Below, one piece after another: positions 1 to 8,604 of a DNA stretch of 64,000 nucleotides. How positions within the stretch are numbered: position 1 is the first letter of the stretch; each line of letters starts with the position of its first letter. The translations under genes and the position numbers were made by a program. The DNA is from an uncultured Bacilli bacterium. Lineage in GTDB: Bacteria; Bacillota_I; Bacilli_A; RF39; UBA660. The DNA is taken from assembly GCA_910584305.1 (NCBI GenBank), contig CAJTZW010000002.1, positions 1 to 64,000 of the forward strand, given 5' to 3'. The notes below the pieces were generated by a model. It had not been told where the DNA came from, did not search any database, and was given only the letters and a program-made list of their open reading frames with translations.

Positions 1-4
1 CTAA

Positions 5-57
5 AAAATACAGATTTTTAAAATTCTCTTAACAGAAATTTTAAATCTGTATTTTGT
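5..57 (-). terminator. Intrinsic terminator
   Basis: Long AT-rich inverted repeat (AAATACAGATTT against AAATCTGTATTT) lying just downstream of the membrane protein gene that ends at 78. Read on the minus strand it is followed by a T-rich tail. Confidence 0.6.
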
Positions 58-77
58 ACAATTTAAATATAGAAAAT

Positions 78-1553
78 TTAGAGATGATTCATTTCAATAT
101 CTGTATTGAATTTATAAAGAGAAAAATATTCTAATAACAATTTATTTTGTTGTTTTGTAACATATTCTAACGTAACAATATCATTTTTTATAAATTCATC
201 TATAATCGGTTCACAATCCAGGGGAGATGTTCCACTGTCTGTTGCAATCAGTATGTATATATTTTCGTATTGGGATTTAAAGGATTCTATTTCTTCTAAA
301 GTATTACCATATTCTAACCATGGCAAATCTATCCAAGTAATATACGTTTGATAAGCCTGTAATTTCATATTGTAATAATCAATATCTTTATTACTTTGAA
401 TGTATGGAACTACACCTACATGTCTATCTGAATTTAGAAAAATTAATAAACTATTATCTTCTATATTGTTATTAATATAATCAGCAATTCCTTTAGAATC
501 TGAAAAGGGCTCTCTTATATCAAATGGAATATAATAGGATTTATTTATCAAACTAGAAACTGCTAGTATAAAGATAAGAGTTTGAATCTTCCAATCTTTA
601 TTATAAAAGTTTAAAATGGTGATTATCACAAACAATATACATGTTCTTTCGTACATTGTAAATGGCCAGTATAAATGAATTATAGTAAAAATACATAATG
701 TTATACAAAGAATTAATGATAATCTCTTTTTGTAGAAAAATATGAATATAACAGAGATTAAAAAAATGATTGCCATAACATATGGAAATTCATTAACAAG
801 TCTACGTGGGAAAAAATATTCTCCAAAGCCAACGAAAACTGTCTTTAGCTTTTCCACTTCCTGATATGATTCAATAATGTTACATTCATTAAAAGAAGGA
901 ATAATTTGGATACACAAAAATAGAAAATACAAAATAAATATTATTACTACCATTACAAATGTCTTTTTATTTAATGTTTTCCACCTTTGAATACATTCTA
1001 TTAGAAACATAAAAGAGGCAATTCCTACCAGACCACACATAATTATATGGGTGTGTGCTAGCAAACACAAAATATTTGTATATATAATTGGGTTCTTATG
1101 TCTCTTTGGATAATATATAGAAAATAGGCACAATAATATAGGAATTAAACAGTAACTTCGCGCTATAACTGGTAAAAAATAAACAAATGTTGGATTCAAT
1201 ATGACTGCTACTTTTACAAGCATATTCCACTTTGCATAAAAAAGTATGATATAACAAGTTATACTAACAAGTACCCAACTAATTAAATTCATTGTGATAA
1301 CTGGCAATCCTAACTTTGCAGGAACTGCTAACATTAGATGCCAAAGACAAGGATGTCCTTCGTATTTCATTTGGTTAATAATTTCTGGAATTGACAAATT
1401 TCTTGCAATTTCCCATGCTTGTGCTTCATCTGTCCATATTTCATGATTTATAACTAAAATGAAAGTTAAAATGAGATATAAGCCAAATAGTATATATTTA
1501 AACAATTTACTATTTATTATTGGTGATATTGTGTTAATATACCTCTGAATCAT
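78..1553 (-). CDS. Polytopic membrane protein, GT-C glycosyltransferase-like
   Basis: 491 residues with about ten hydrophobic segments. Near the N-terminus, after the first membrane segment, sits WTDEAQAW (residues 40-47) followed by EGHPCLWH (65-72). Acidic first-loop motifs of this kind are typical of GT-C enzymes (family 39 mannosyltransferase-like), which take sugars from polyprenyl-phosphate carriers to build surface glycans. The last ~130 residues look soluble and probably lie outside the membrane. Reading can open as far up as 1664, but I chose the ATG at 1553 because GGAGAG lies 8 nt upstream and the promoter lies between the two. It is divergent from the SGNH hydrolase gene, which suggests a shared surface-polymer role (inference). 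The exact family is uncertain. Confidence 0.6.
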   Translation of the reverse strand: MIQRYINTISPIINSKLFKYILFGLYLILTFILVINHEIWTDEAQAWEIARNLSIPEIINQMKYEGHPCLWHLMLAVPAKLGLPVITMNLISWVLVSITCYIILFYAKWNMLVKVAVILNPTFVYFLPVIARSYCLIPILLCLFSIYYPKRHKNPIIYTNILCLLAHTHIIMCGLVGIASFMFLIECIQRWKTLNKKTFVMVVIIFILYFLFLCIQIIPSFNECNIIESYQEVEKLKTVFVGFGEYFFPRRLVNEFPYVMAIIFLISVIFIFFYKKRLSLILCITLCIFTIIHLYWPFTMYERTCILFVIITILNFYNKDWKIQTLIFILAVSSLINKSYYIPFDIREPFSDSKGIADYINNNIEDNSLLIFLNSDRHVGVVPYIQSNKDIDYYNMKLQAYQTYITWIDLPWLEYGNTLEEIESFKSQYENIYILIATDSGTSPLDCEPIIDEFIKNDIVTLEYVTKQQNKLLLEYFSLYKFNTDIEMNHL

Positions 1554-1578
1554 AAAACATACTCTCCACTCTATTTTC

Positions 1579-1607
1579 ATTTTATCATATTGTACATATT
1601 TGAACAA
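1579..1607 (-). promoter_or_regulatory. Sigma-A promoter for the membrane protein gene
   Basis: On the minus strand, TTGTTC (1602-1607), a 17-nt spacer, then TAAAAT (1579-1584). It abuts the divergent plus-strand promoter. Confidence 0.55.
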
Positions 1608-1635
1608 TTGATTTTTAATAAATTTTCTGTATAAT
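1608..1635 (+). promoter_or_regulatory. Sigma-A promoter for the SGNH hydrolase gene
   Basis: TTGATT (1608-1613), a 16-nt spacer, TATAAT (1630-1635). The ribosome binding site AAGGAG (1650-1655) and ATG (1664) follow. Confidence 0.6.
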
Positions 1636-1663
1636 ATTTGATATAGATTAAGGAGCAAATACA

Positions 1664-2917
1664 ATGAAAAATATACAAATCAATTATGAGGCAGTAAAAA
1701 AATGTACCAAAAAGACTCTTAAAATTGTGCGAAATGCATTTATAGGGACTATAACTGTAGCTATAGTAGCTGCAACTACATATATTGCTTGTGTTGATAT
1801 ATCTTTAGGACAAATACAATTTGATAATGATGAGGTAAGTGAGATTGTATCACAATACAATGATTCGCCCATTACTATTTTATGTTTAAATGATTCTCAA
1901 GGATTGAATTTGAATCCATGTTTTTGGCTTCCAAGTTTTCCAGAATATATTGCTGAAACATTAGAAAAAGAAGGTGCATCTGTGCAATTTATCAATGCCT
2001 CTTCTTTAAAATTTAATAAAACAAACCATATTGATAAAATGTTATACGAAAATTTAAGCTATAAAGAGATTAAAATCTTAAATGAATTGGGTGCCCAATC
2101 TGCCCTTAGCAAAGTTTCCACAGATATCCACTCCCCCATTGATTTTGGGTTTGTTGGTTCACTACTTGCTGATTCTGTAAAAGATGGGGATGAAGATATT
2201 TATATTTCTACAGTGTTACAAGAGAGCCAAAATCCAATCATTTTATATTCAAGTGGTGCGAATGACCTAATGAGGGAGCTAAATAACAATCCCCTTTCTA
2301 TTTCTAAATATAGTGATGATGGCACTATCAATGAATCTTATTTATATAGTGTCTGTAAGGCAAATGATTCAGATACCTTAAAAAGAATCATGAATCAAAT
2401 CTCTAACAATTTTAAAAATATCTATACACTAAACCCAGAAAGCCAAATTTATGCTCTTTCTATATATGTTCCAAATTCTGTTATGGATGAGTCATTTATC
2501 GTAGAGATTATTGATGAATATAACAATCAGCTACAAAAGATATGTGAGGAATATGGTGCACACTATATCTCTACAGCTGAACTAGCACCTATTTATATGG
2601 GAAATTCAAGTTTTCATATTAATGAAGTTGGTCATAAAAGACTTGCCGATTTCATTATTGGTGAAATTGCCAGTGATTGTTCTTCTTTTGATACATGTAA
2701 ACTTGATAATACTATAGATATTCAACGAACAGATGAAGGGCTTAATGGACTTTCTAATCGTCTATATAATGACATAAAGTCTATCACACTAGAAAACTAT
2801 AATTCGATATCTAATTCATATCTTATGTATGTTCAACAAAAGGTACAAAAAGAAATTGAAGGAGAGGTAGAGATTGCTAAAGAGGCTCTCCAAAAGATTC
2901 ATACTCTTCATCGTTAA
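1664..2917 (+). CDS. SGNH/GDSL-like hydrolase with N-terminal membrane anchor
   Basis: 417 residues. A hydrophobic segment at about residues 27-47 should anchor it with the body outside the cell. The body carries SGNH-type blocks: a degenerate block I (LCLNDSQGLN, near 73-82), block III GANDL, and block V FHINEVGH near residue 325, which would supply the catalytic Asp/Asn-His pair region. Such enzymes usually remove or add acyl groups on cell-surface sugars. The block I serine is in NDSQ rather than GDSx, so the assignment is by pattern only. It has its own promoter and terminator and is divergent from a GT-C-like membrane protein. Confidence 0.6.
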   Translation: MKNIQINYEAVKKCTKKTLKIVRNAFIGTITVAIVAATTYIACVDISLGQIQFDNDEVSEIVSQYNDSPITILCLNDSQGLNLNPCFWLPSFPEYIAETLEKEGASVQFINASSLKFNKTNHIDKMLYENLSYKEIKILNELGAQSALSKVSTDIHSPIDFGFVGSLLADSVKDGDEDIYISTVLQESQNPIILYSSGANDLMRELNNNPLSISKYSDDGTINESYLYSVCKANDSDTLKRIMNQISNNFKNIYTLNPESQIYALSIYVPNSVMDESFIVEIIDEYNNQLQKICEEYGAHYISTAELAPIYMGNSSFHINEVGHKRLADFIIGEIASDCSSFDTCKLDNTIDIQRTDEGLNGLSNRLYNDIKSITLENYNSISNSYLMYVQQKVQKEIEGEVEIAKEALQKIHTLHR

Positions 2918-2958
2918 TTCTTTTTCTTACGAAAAAAATAATCATATTTGCTATTCTA

Positions 2959-2994
2959 GACTGTTACCAAATACGTGTAATAGTCTTTTCTTTT
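2959..2994 (+). terminator. Intrinsic terminator after the SGNH gene
   Basis: GACTGTTAC (2959-2967) pairs with GTAATAGTC (2977-2985) with one G-U pair and a 9-nt loop. TTTTCTTTT follows. Confidence 0.75.
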
Positions 2995-3058
2995 AGAAAA
3001 ATATTATAAGAATGATTTATTGGTTATGTATAAAAATATACTTTCATTATCTTTACAA

Positions 3059-3093
3059 AGAAAAAGACAAATAGTTTTTTGTTACCATTTGTC
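3059..3093 (-). terminator. Intrinsic terminator after the prepilin-like gene
   Basis: On the minus strand, GACAAAT (3087-3093) pairs with ATTTGTC (3066-3072), followed by a TTTTTC tail. It stands ~35 nt past the stop at 3127. Confidence 0.65.
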
Positions 3094-3126
3094 AGCAGTC
3101 TAAAATGAATAGTCATTTTGATATAT

Positions 3127-4809
3127 TTAATTTTGTACAAATGTTCCCGTAGCAATTGAACCTATTGTAGCGCTTCCATTTCCACCAGCACCACCAGGTC
3201 CAACAGACGAAGAGGCTACTTTAGCACCGCCAGCACCGCCTGTAAAATCAATGATTCCGTTAGAAGTATAGGAATTTTTATAGAAAATGTTAATACTTCC
3301 TCCACCAGATCCTCCTCCGGCACCGTAATACGTAGATGCAACTTTACCTCCAGCTGAACCTTTTGATTCAATTGTACCATTATTGTTAATACTTTCTGCG
3401 TATATAATTAATAATCCACCTGTACCATTTTCTCCCAATCCATTTTTTAGGGTACTATTTCCGGCGGGGTTACCAGCTCCTGAAGAACCTTGTGTACCTG
3501 ACTGGGCCCCAGATCCTCCAGCACCTCCATTGGATTTTGCTTTTGTTCCAGATACGGACATTGCATTCCCATAATTTCCGCCTCCACCAGATCCTCCTGA
3601 ATACGAAGTACCAGAACTTCCTCCACCATAGGCATAACCGTCAAAAGTTGTGAAAGCAGAACTTCCTTTTCCTCCGCCACCTGTCATACGGCCTGTTGCA
3701 GAGGAACCCGCCACACCAACTGTATTTGTATCTGAAGTTGCCCCGCTAGCGCCACTTGCAGGAACATATTCATAGTTCCTATCTGCATTTTGCCACAAAT
3801 ATACATCTTGACCTGCAGCTTTCGCACCTCTTGCAGTCATGCTGATTTTTCCATTGTTAGTTAAAGTCCCTGTCACATATAATAACATTCCTTTAGGCCC
3901 ACCATATGCTGTATTATATGCTGTTACGATTACATTTTCATTAATTGTTAAATTACCATCAACTTTTACTATAACCATATTTTGTGCGGATGTTGTTTCT
4001 GTTCCAACATCGGCATCATTACCAAATGTCATATTCTCGCTCCATACCTGGTCTCCTGTATAATTGTATATATGAGCTGAATAAATTTGCTTATTAACTG
4101 CTATATCACTTATAGTATCATTTTCTAGTGTATTTTGCTCTAAGTATCCCAGTAAACTATCATTGCTTACATTAATGCTTAATTTAACTTTTTTTAACCC
4201 TGCTGATACCGTTACTATAGCCTCTCCACCAGATTTGGCTGTAATCAATCCATTATTATCCACAGTTATAATAGACTCATTACTACTTGAAAAACTAGGT
4301 TTAACATCACTTGGCTCTATAGTATAATCAATTTGTAATTTTTCTCCTGTTGATAAAACGGGAGAGGATACACTAGCTACTAAACTTTTAACTGTTGCAA
4401 ATTTGCAATAATCTGTAGCAGAAACATCTGCTTTTTGATTCTTATAATCAATATTATACCCATTAATACAAAAGCCTGCTGTTTTAATTTTTTTATTTTC
4501 AAAGGTTATAGTCACATAAGCAGGACTAGTTCCTTTAATCTTTATTTTCTCTAATTGCTGATCATCACTATCATTCCCCATAGTTAATTGATTCGATTCA
4601 GGTATTTCTATTCCCTTATCTGCATTAACTTGAGATAAAGCGATTACTTTTTCAGCCTCTTCTATATATACATATACTGAATCTAAAGCTGCTCCTTTTC
4701 TCGCTTTTTCTATTGTGTTTAATACTATTGGTATTGCAATTAAAGCTATAATTGCTAAAACTACAATAACTGCAAGTAATTCTATTAAAGTGAATCCCCT
4801 TTTTTTCAT
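3127..4809 (-). CDS. Prepilin-like surface protein with Ig-like and glycine-rich regions
   Basis: 560 residues from the ATG at 4809, chosen because AGGAG stands just upstream; the longer frame to 4920 has no such site. The N-terminus MKKRGFTLIELL is a textbook type IV prepilin cleavage and methylation motif: cut after Gly, Phe becomes residue 1, Glu at +5. It is followed by a ~22-residue hydrophobic helix. A Cys pair lies around residues 110-135 and a bacterial Ig-like (BIG2-type) domain at about 140-215. The rest is Ser/Thr/Gly-rich with many GGSGG-type runs interspersed with beta-strand-like segments. Pilins are usually 130-200 residues, so this is a greatly enlarged pseudopilin or adhesin. 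No pilus assembly genes lie in the window. Confidence 0.7.
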   Translation of the reverse strand: MKKRGFTLIELLAVIVVLAIIALIAIPIVLNTIEKARKGAALDSVYVYIEEAEKVIALSQVNADKGIEIPESNQLTMGNDSDDQQLEKIKIKGTSPAYVTITFENKKIKTAGFCINGYNIDYKNQKADVSATDYCKFATVKSLVASVSSPVLSTGEKLQIDYTIEPSDVKPSFSSSNESIITVDNNGLITAKSGGEAIVTVSAGLKKVKLSINVSNDSLLGYLEQNTLENDTISDIAVNKQIYSAHIYNYTGDQVWSENMTFGNDADVGTETTSAQNMVIVKVDGNLTINENVIVTAYNTAYGGPKGMLLYVTGTLTNNGKISMTARGAKAAGQDVYLWQNADRNYEYVPASGASGATSDTNTVGVAGSSATGRMTGGGGKGSSAFTTFDGYAYGGGSSGTSYSGGSGGGGNYGNAMSVSGTKAKSNGGAGGSGAQSGTQGSSGAGNPAGNSTLKNGLGENGTGGLLIIYAESINNNGTIESKGSAGGKVASTYYGAGGGSGGGSINIFYKNSYTSNGIIDFTGGAGGAKVASSSVGPGGAGGNGSATIGSIATGTFVQN

Positions 4810-4838
4810 TTTGAACTCTCCTATCCTATTTAGGTAAA

Positions 4839-4867
4839 TATACCATATTTTGCACAATAAGTAAATG
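4839..4867 (-). promoter_or_regulatory. Possible promoter of the prepilin-like gene
   Basis: On the minus strand TTTACT, about 17 nt, then TATATT, ~30 nt before the start codon. The match is moderate; coordinates are approximate. Confidence 0.35.
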
Positions 4868-4941
4868 AGAAATAATTCAATTTTTGCATTTAGCAAAAAA
4901 TTTTTAACAACTCTGGGCACCTTCTATATTGCAATCTCGTC

Positions 4942-4981
4942 AAAAAAAAACAATAGTAGAAGATATCCTTCCAATCTATTG
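4942..4981 (-). terminator. Intrinsic terminator of the activase operon
   Basis: CAATAG (4951-4956) pairs with CTATTG (4976-4981), with an inner GAAG/CTTC stem. On the minus strand a run of nine T follows. It could also act weakly on the plus strand. Confidence 0.75.
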
Positions 4982-5004
4982 TTTTTTATATTCACTTATA
5001 CATT

Positions 5005-5949
5005 TTATTTGGAGAATTCCCTTCCGCAACGGCTTCCCCATGCATCTACCATTTCTCCATCTTTATAAATTTTTAAAATCTCACAATTGTTAGGGCATGC
5101 ATTGCATTCAAATCCTTTTGTTTCAAAAGATAGGTTCTTAACATCTAAACTATAAGATTTATCTGTAGCGTTCTTTTTGGCAAGAATCGCAATTCCTAGC
5201 GCTCCCATTAAATGGCTATTATCGTCTACTATAATATCTTCTTTTAAAATTTCCTTAAAGTATTTGACTACACCTTTATTTTTGCTTACACCACCTTGAA
5301 AAACAATTGGTCCTTTGATTTTTTTCCCTTTTCCTACATTATTTAAATAGTTTAAAACAATACTTTTACATAGACCTGCTATAATATCCTCTTTTTTATA
5401 TCCTACCTGTGCTTTATGAATTAAATCGGATTCTGCAAACACAGTACAACGAGCAGCAATTTTTACAGGATTTTTAGAAGTAAGTGCAATATCACCAAAT
5501 TCTTCAATATCAATCCCAAGACGTTTTGCTTGACTTGATAGAAAGGAACCTGTTCCTGCAGAACATAATGTATTCATTGAATAATCTGTAATAATTCCAT
5601 TATCAATCATAATGATTTTAGAATCCTGTCCCCCAATTTCTAAAATTGTTTTCACTTCGGGATATAAAGACAGTGTCCCTACTGCATGCGCTGTAATTTC
5701 ATTCTTGACGATATTCGCATCAACCATTAACCCTATTAGTTTTCGTGCACTTCCTGTTGTTCCAATGCCTTTCACTACATATGTATCATCGATGCCTTGT
5801 TTAAGTATTTCTAGTAATTTAGTCACTGCTAGGGAGGGATTCCCTTCTGTCCATATATATTCGGAAGAAATAATTTGGTTGTCATCATCAATAAGTACTC
5901 CTTTGGTAGATATAGACCCAATATCAATTCCTAGATAACAATTTTTCAC
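5005..5949 (-). CDS. Acyl-CoA dehydratase activase (HgdC/BadF/YjiL-type ATPase)
   Basis: 314 residues, ASKHA fold. The phosphate-1 loop is GIDIGSISTKG at residues 7-17. The second strand motif and CSAGTGSF follow, then CTVFAESDL; these two Cys are those that bind the subunit-bridging [4Fe-4S] cluster in HgdC. In known systems the ATPase injects one high-energy electron into a 2-hydroxyacyl-CoA dehydratase. An extra C-terminal Cys set (CNACPNNC, then CGREF) is seen as in the long fused activases. The start is GTG at 5947-5949 with GAGGAAAG upstream. It overlaps the upstream gene by 26 nt, so it is translationally coupled. The target dehydratase is not identifiable here. Confidence 0.85.
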   Translation of the reverse strand: MKNCYLGIDIGSISTKGVLIDDDNQIISSEYIWTEGNPSLAVTKLLEILKQGIDDTYVVKGIGTTGSARKLIGLMVDANIVKNEITAHAVGTLSLYPEVKTILEIGGQDSKIIMIDNGIITDYSMNTLCSAGTGSFLSSQAKRLGIDIEEFGDIALTSKNPVKIAARCTVFAESDLIHKAQVGYKKEDIIAGLCKSIVLNYLNNVGKGKKIKGPIVFQGGVSKNKGVVKYFKEILKEDIIVDDNSHLMGALGIAILAKKNATDKSYSLDVKNLSFETKGFECNACPNNCEILKIYKDGEMVDAWGSRCGREFSK

Positions 5950-7012
5950 GTTCTTTCCTCATTTCTATCATATCATAAAAAGCTTCTATTCTTGTTTTGA
6001 TGCCTACTTCTGATGTTGTAGCATCAAACGAGAAAAAAATCACTGGAATTTCATATTCCTTACATATTTTGTTAATAATAGGCATCGCTCCTATCTCTGG
6101 TGTACAGAAAGAAGATTTAATATGAATGATGCCATCATATTTATGTTCACATAAATATTTTGTTCTTCCAATATTATCAGCCGCATCAGCACCCATTCGG
6201 TATGTTATATATTCTTTTGCGTACTTCAGGTACTTTTTTACTGCCTTACTTTTTTCAAATAACAGATAATGTACATTAGTATATCTCTTAACTTCTATCC
6301 CATACTCAGCAAGACATTTTTCTAAATTATAATTGGCAAAGGGTTCCATAATTGTATAGAGTTCTCCTATCACTCCTACACGTATCCTATTTACTGGTTT
6401 TTTCACTTTTATTTTTCTAAATTTTTTTCTATATTTATTGTACTTTATACGCAAATGAAGCGGATTTTTTACTGTTTTATATTCATTTAACATTTCCTTC
6501 TTTATAGTTTCAAAAGAACCCTTTTCTACTTCAAATCCAATATTCTTTCGAATATAATCATCTATTCTATCCATGTATTTAATCATTTGTTTCGTAATCC
6601 AAACATAGTATAAAGATTTTATAGGATGGAAGTTAGGATCTATTTTTTGAAATTGATGGCATATCTTTTTTACATCTGTTTTTCCTTTACTTACTAGATT
6701 TATATAGGTAAATTCATATCCCAAATCTTTTAATATTTTTTCTTGTAATTCGCTATAATATCCATATCTACAACCCCCACCAGCTTGAATTAATATATCT
6801 GCGCCATTTTCCAATGCCTCGATGAAGGTCCCAAGTGTATATTTGAAAGGTGTACAAACAAATTCTGGACTATATTTATTACCAAGTTCAATTGTCGTAT
6901 TGGTAATCTTTGGTGCTACCATGATATTGGCATCCAATATGTGTGATAATAAATATTCTATGGGAACACTATAGTCCCCCATTTGCGGAAATGAAATAAC
7001 ATGTTTACTCAT
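5924..7012 (-). CDS. Activase-associated protein, COG3581-like
   Basis: 362 residues, soluble. It resembles the last segment of the large fused activases found in clostridia and the HgdB-like dehydratase fold. Conserved-looking Cys lie in EFVCTPFKYTLG (near 57), GGGCRYGYY (near 80) and SFCTPEIGAMP (near 305); they could ligate an iron-sulfur cluster. It overlaps its upstream partner by 8 nt and its downstream ATPase by 26 nt, so the three act together (strong inference). The substrate is unknown. Confidence 0.65.
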   Translation of the reverse strand: MSKHVISFPQMGDYSVPIEYLLSHILDANIMVAPKITNTTIELGNKYSPEFVCTPFKYTLGTFIEALENGADILIQAGGGCRYGYYSELQEKILKDLGYEFTYINLVSKGKTDVKKICHQFQKIDPNFHPIKSLYYVWITKQMIKYMDRIDDYIRKNIGFEVEKGSFETIKKEMLNEYKTVKNPLHLRIKYNKYRKKFRKIKVKKPVNRIRVGVIGELYTIMEPFANYNLEKCLAEYGIEVKRYTNVHYLLFEKSKAVKKYLKYAKEYITYRMGADAADNIGRTKYLCEHKYDGIIHIKSSFCTPEIGAMPIINKICKEYEIPVIFFSFDATTSEVGIKTRIEAFYDMIEMRKEREKLLSRN

Positions 7013-7916
7013 GAATACGTTTCCTTTCTAAAATATCTAAAAAACTTTCTAATCGGGTTTCTATTCCTGCATTTCCATCCATATCATCCACAATTAGATT
7101 TATATATGGTACTTTTAATTTTCGCATAACAAGTTCATTCGCAAGGGAATCTGGTCCACAAGGAAATGAAGTAATAAAAAGAATTCCATCTACTATATTT
7201 TGCACAAGTGCTATAGCACCAATATTTTCTTTACTATACTTGAAATAAAGCTCATGAGATAATGAATTACTAATCCTATTTGTCATATAAGAATTGAACT
7301 CATCACTATAGATAATCTCAACATCTTGTTTTTTTAAATACTTTATGATAGGATCCCCAATGTACGCATCATATATATTATATGGATGTCCAACCACTAA
7401 AATCTTGAGGCGATTGCTTTTTAACTTTGCCATATTCTTTTGAATATTCTTTTCTTTTTGGTTCTCAATAATATCTTTTGCTTCTTCATAAATTCTTTTG
7501 CTAGATTGTTTACTACAGCCTAAACGCATCCCTAGTTCAATCATCGCTCTTTCTTCGGTTTCTTTATGTGCTACATCAATATTATAGCTCAGAATCTGAA
7601 TTGGAAATAGATTATGAATAATATCATAGGTTGCTAGAAAATTGGTACATGTCTGATTATCAATACCATAATTATCAATTCTTGGTATTAAAATATAATC
7701 ACATTTATCTTTTAAATATGCAACATGTCCAATATAGTTTTTCATTGATACACACATTTCATCATTCGCATATTTCATTCCAAGTTCCATTATTTGCTTA
7801 TTTGTAATAGGACTTACGACTACCTCACAGTCCAATGCTTTTAAAAATTGTTGCCAAAGGTTTCCATAGTAATAATAATACATACTCCTTGGAATCCCAA
7901 TTTTCACCTTGTCCAT
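7005..7916 (-). CDS. DUF2229-type activase-associated protein (COG3580-like)
   Basis: 303 residues. It begins KIGIPRSMYYYYYGNLW, the usual opening of the DUF2229 segment (IGIPRxL..YE..P.W). Cysteines in CVSMKNYIGH and in SFPCGPDSL are candidate cluster ligands. It is first of the three-gene operon 7916-5005, with AGGTGAT ahead of the ATG. In many clostridia the three segments are one polypeptide; here they are separate genes. Confidence 0.7.
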   Translation of the reverse strand: MDKVKIGIPRSMYYYYYGNLWQQFLKALDCEVVVSPITNKQIMELGMKYANDEMCVSMKNYIGHVAYLKDKCDYILIPRIDNYGIDNQTCTNFLATYDIIHNLFPIQILSYNIDVAHKETEERAMIELGMRLGCSKQSSKRIYEEAKDIIENQKEKNIQKNMAKLKSNRLKILVVGHPYNIYDAYIGDPIIKYLKKQDVEIIYSDEFNSYMTNRISNSLSHELYFKYSKENIGAIALVQNIVDGILFITSFPCGPDSLANELVMRKLKVPYINLIVDDMDGNAGIETRLESFLDILERKRIHE

Positions 7917-7961
7917 ATCATCACCTATATCATCTTATGGTCTTTTTTCTATTTTATGAAT

Positions 7962-7985
7962 AAAAAAAGAAGACTATTATAGTCT
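7962..7985 (-). terminator. Intrinsic terminator after rpe
   Basis: AGACTA-TTA-TAGTCT (7971-7985), followed on the minus strand by TTCTTTTTTT. It ends the rlmN-to-rpe operon and begins 1 nt past the rpe stop. Confidence 0.75.
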
Positions 7986-7986
7986 C

Positions 7987-8604
7987 TTAATTTATCAATC
8001 TTTGAATCTCTTCTACTCTTTGTTCATAATTATCACTATTCGTTATAAAACTACCTACCACCAATACATCTGCTTTGCTTACAAGTGGGATGGTTTCTCT
8101 ATTCAAACCTCCATCTACTTCAATTTTATAATGATATGAATTTTCCTCTCGTAGTTTATATAGTTCGTTTACTTTGTCTACAGAATTGGATAAAAAGGCT
8201 TGCCCTCCAGATCCAGGTACTACACTCATGATAAGAACTAGGTCAACATATTGTAAACAAGGAATTAGCGTATTGACATCTGTATCTGGACATAGTGAAA
8301 TTCCTACTTTACAACCAAAACTATGAATATAATCTATCATTATTTTAGGGTTGTCTATCGCCTCTATGTGAAATGTTATATATTCTGGATTTAAAGTATG
8401 ATATCTTTCTACATATGCTTTTATATCCTTTACCATTAAATGGATATCTAATTTCTTATTGTATGCCTGATACATATCTACTTTATTAGAAACAAAGTTG
8501 CCATCCATAATATCTAGATGGAGATAATCAGTTGAAGTTTCTTCTATTTGATTAATTTTTTTCATATCATCTTTTATTCCAAGGATTGATGTTGATAATT
8601 TCAT
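7987..8604 (-). CDS. rpe: Ribulose-phosphate 3-epimerase
   Basis: 205 residues, TIM barrel. It interconverts ribulose 5-phosphate and xylulose 5-phosphate in the pentose phosphate pathway. Family motifs: HLDIMDGNF (catalytic Asp and metal ligands, near 28-36), DIHLMV (near 52-57), MSVVPGSGGQAF (phosphate site, near 125-136) and EVDGGLN (near 157). It is slightly shorter than the usual 215-225 residues. The start overlaps the rsgA stop by one base, as expected in Firmicutes where rpe follows rsgA. Confidence 0.92.
   Translation of the reverse strand: MKLSTSILGIKDDMKKINQIEETSTDYLHLDIMDGNFVSNKVDMYQAYNKKLDIHLMVKDIKAYVERYHTLNPEYITFHIEAIDNPKIMIDYIHSFGCKVGISLCPDTDVNTLIPCLQYVDLVLIMSVVPGSGGQAFLSNSVDKVNELYKLREENSYHYKIEVDGGLNRETIPLVSKADVLVVGSFITNSDNYEQRVEEIQRLIN

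Noticed and set aside
3383..3680. Open frames on both strands across the glycine-rich part of the prepilin-like gene
   Set aside because: They mirror Gly/Pro-rich codons of the real gene, have no ribosome binding sites and encode low-complexity peptides.
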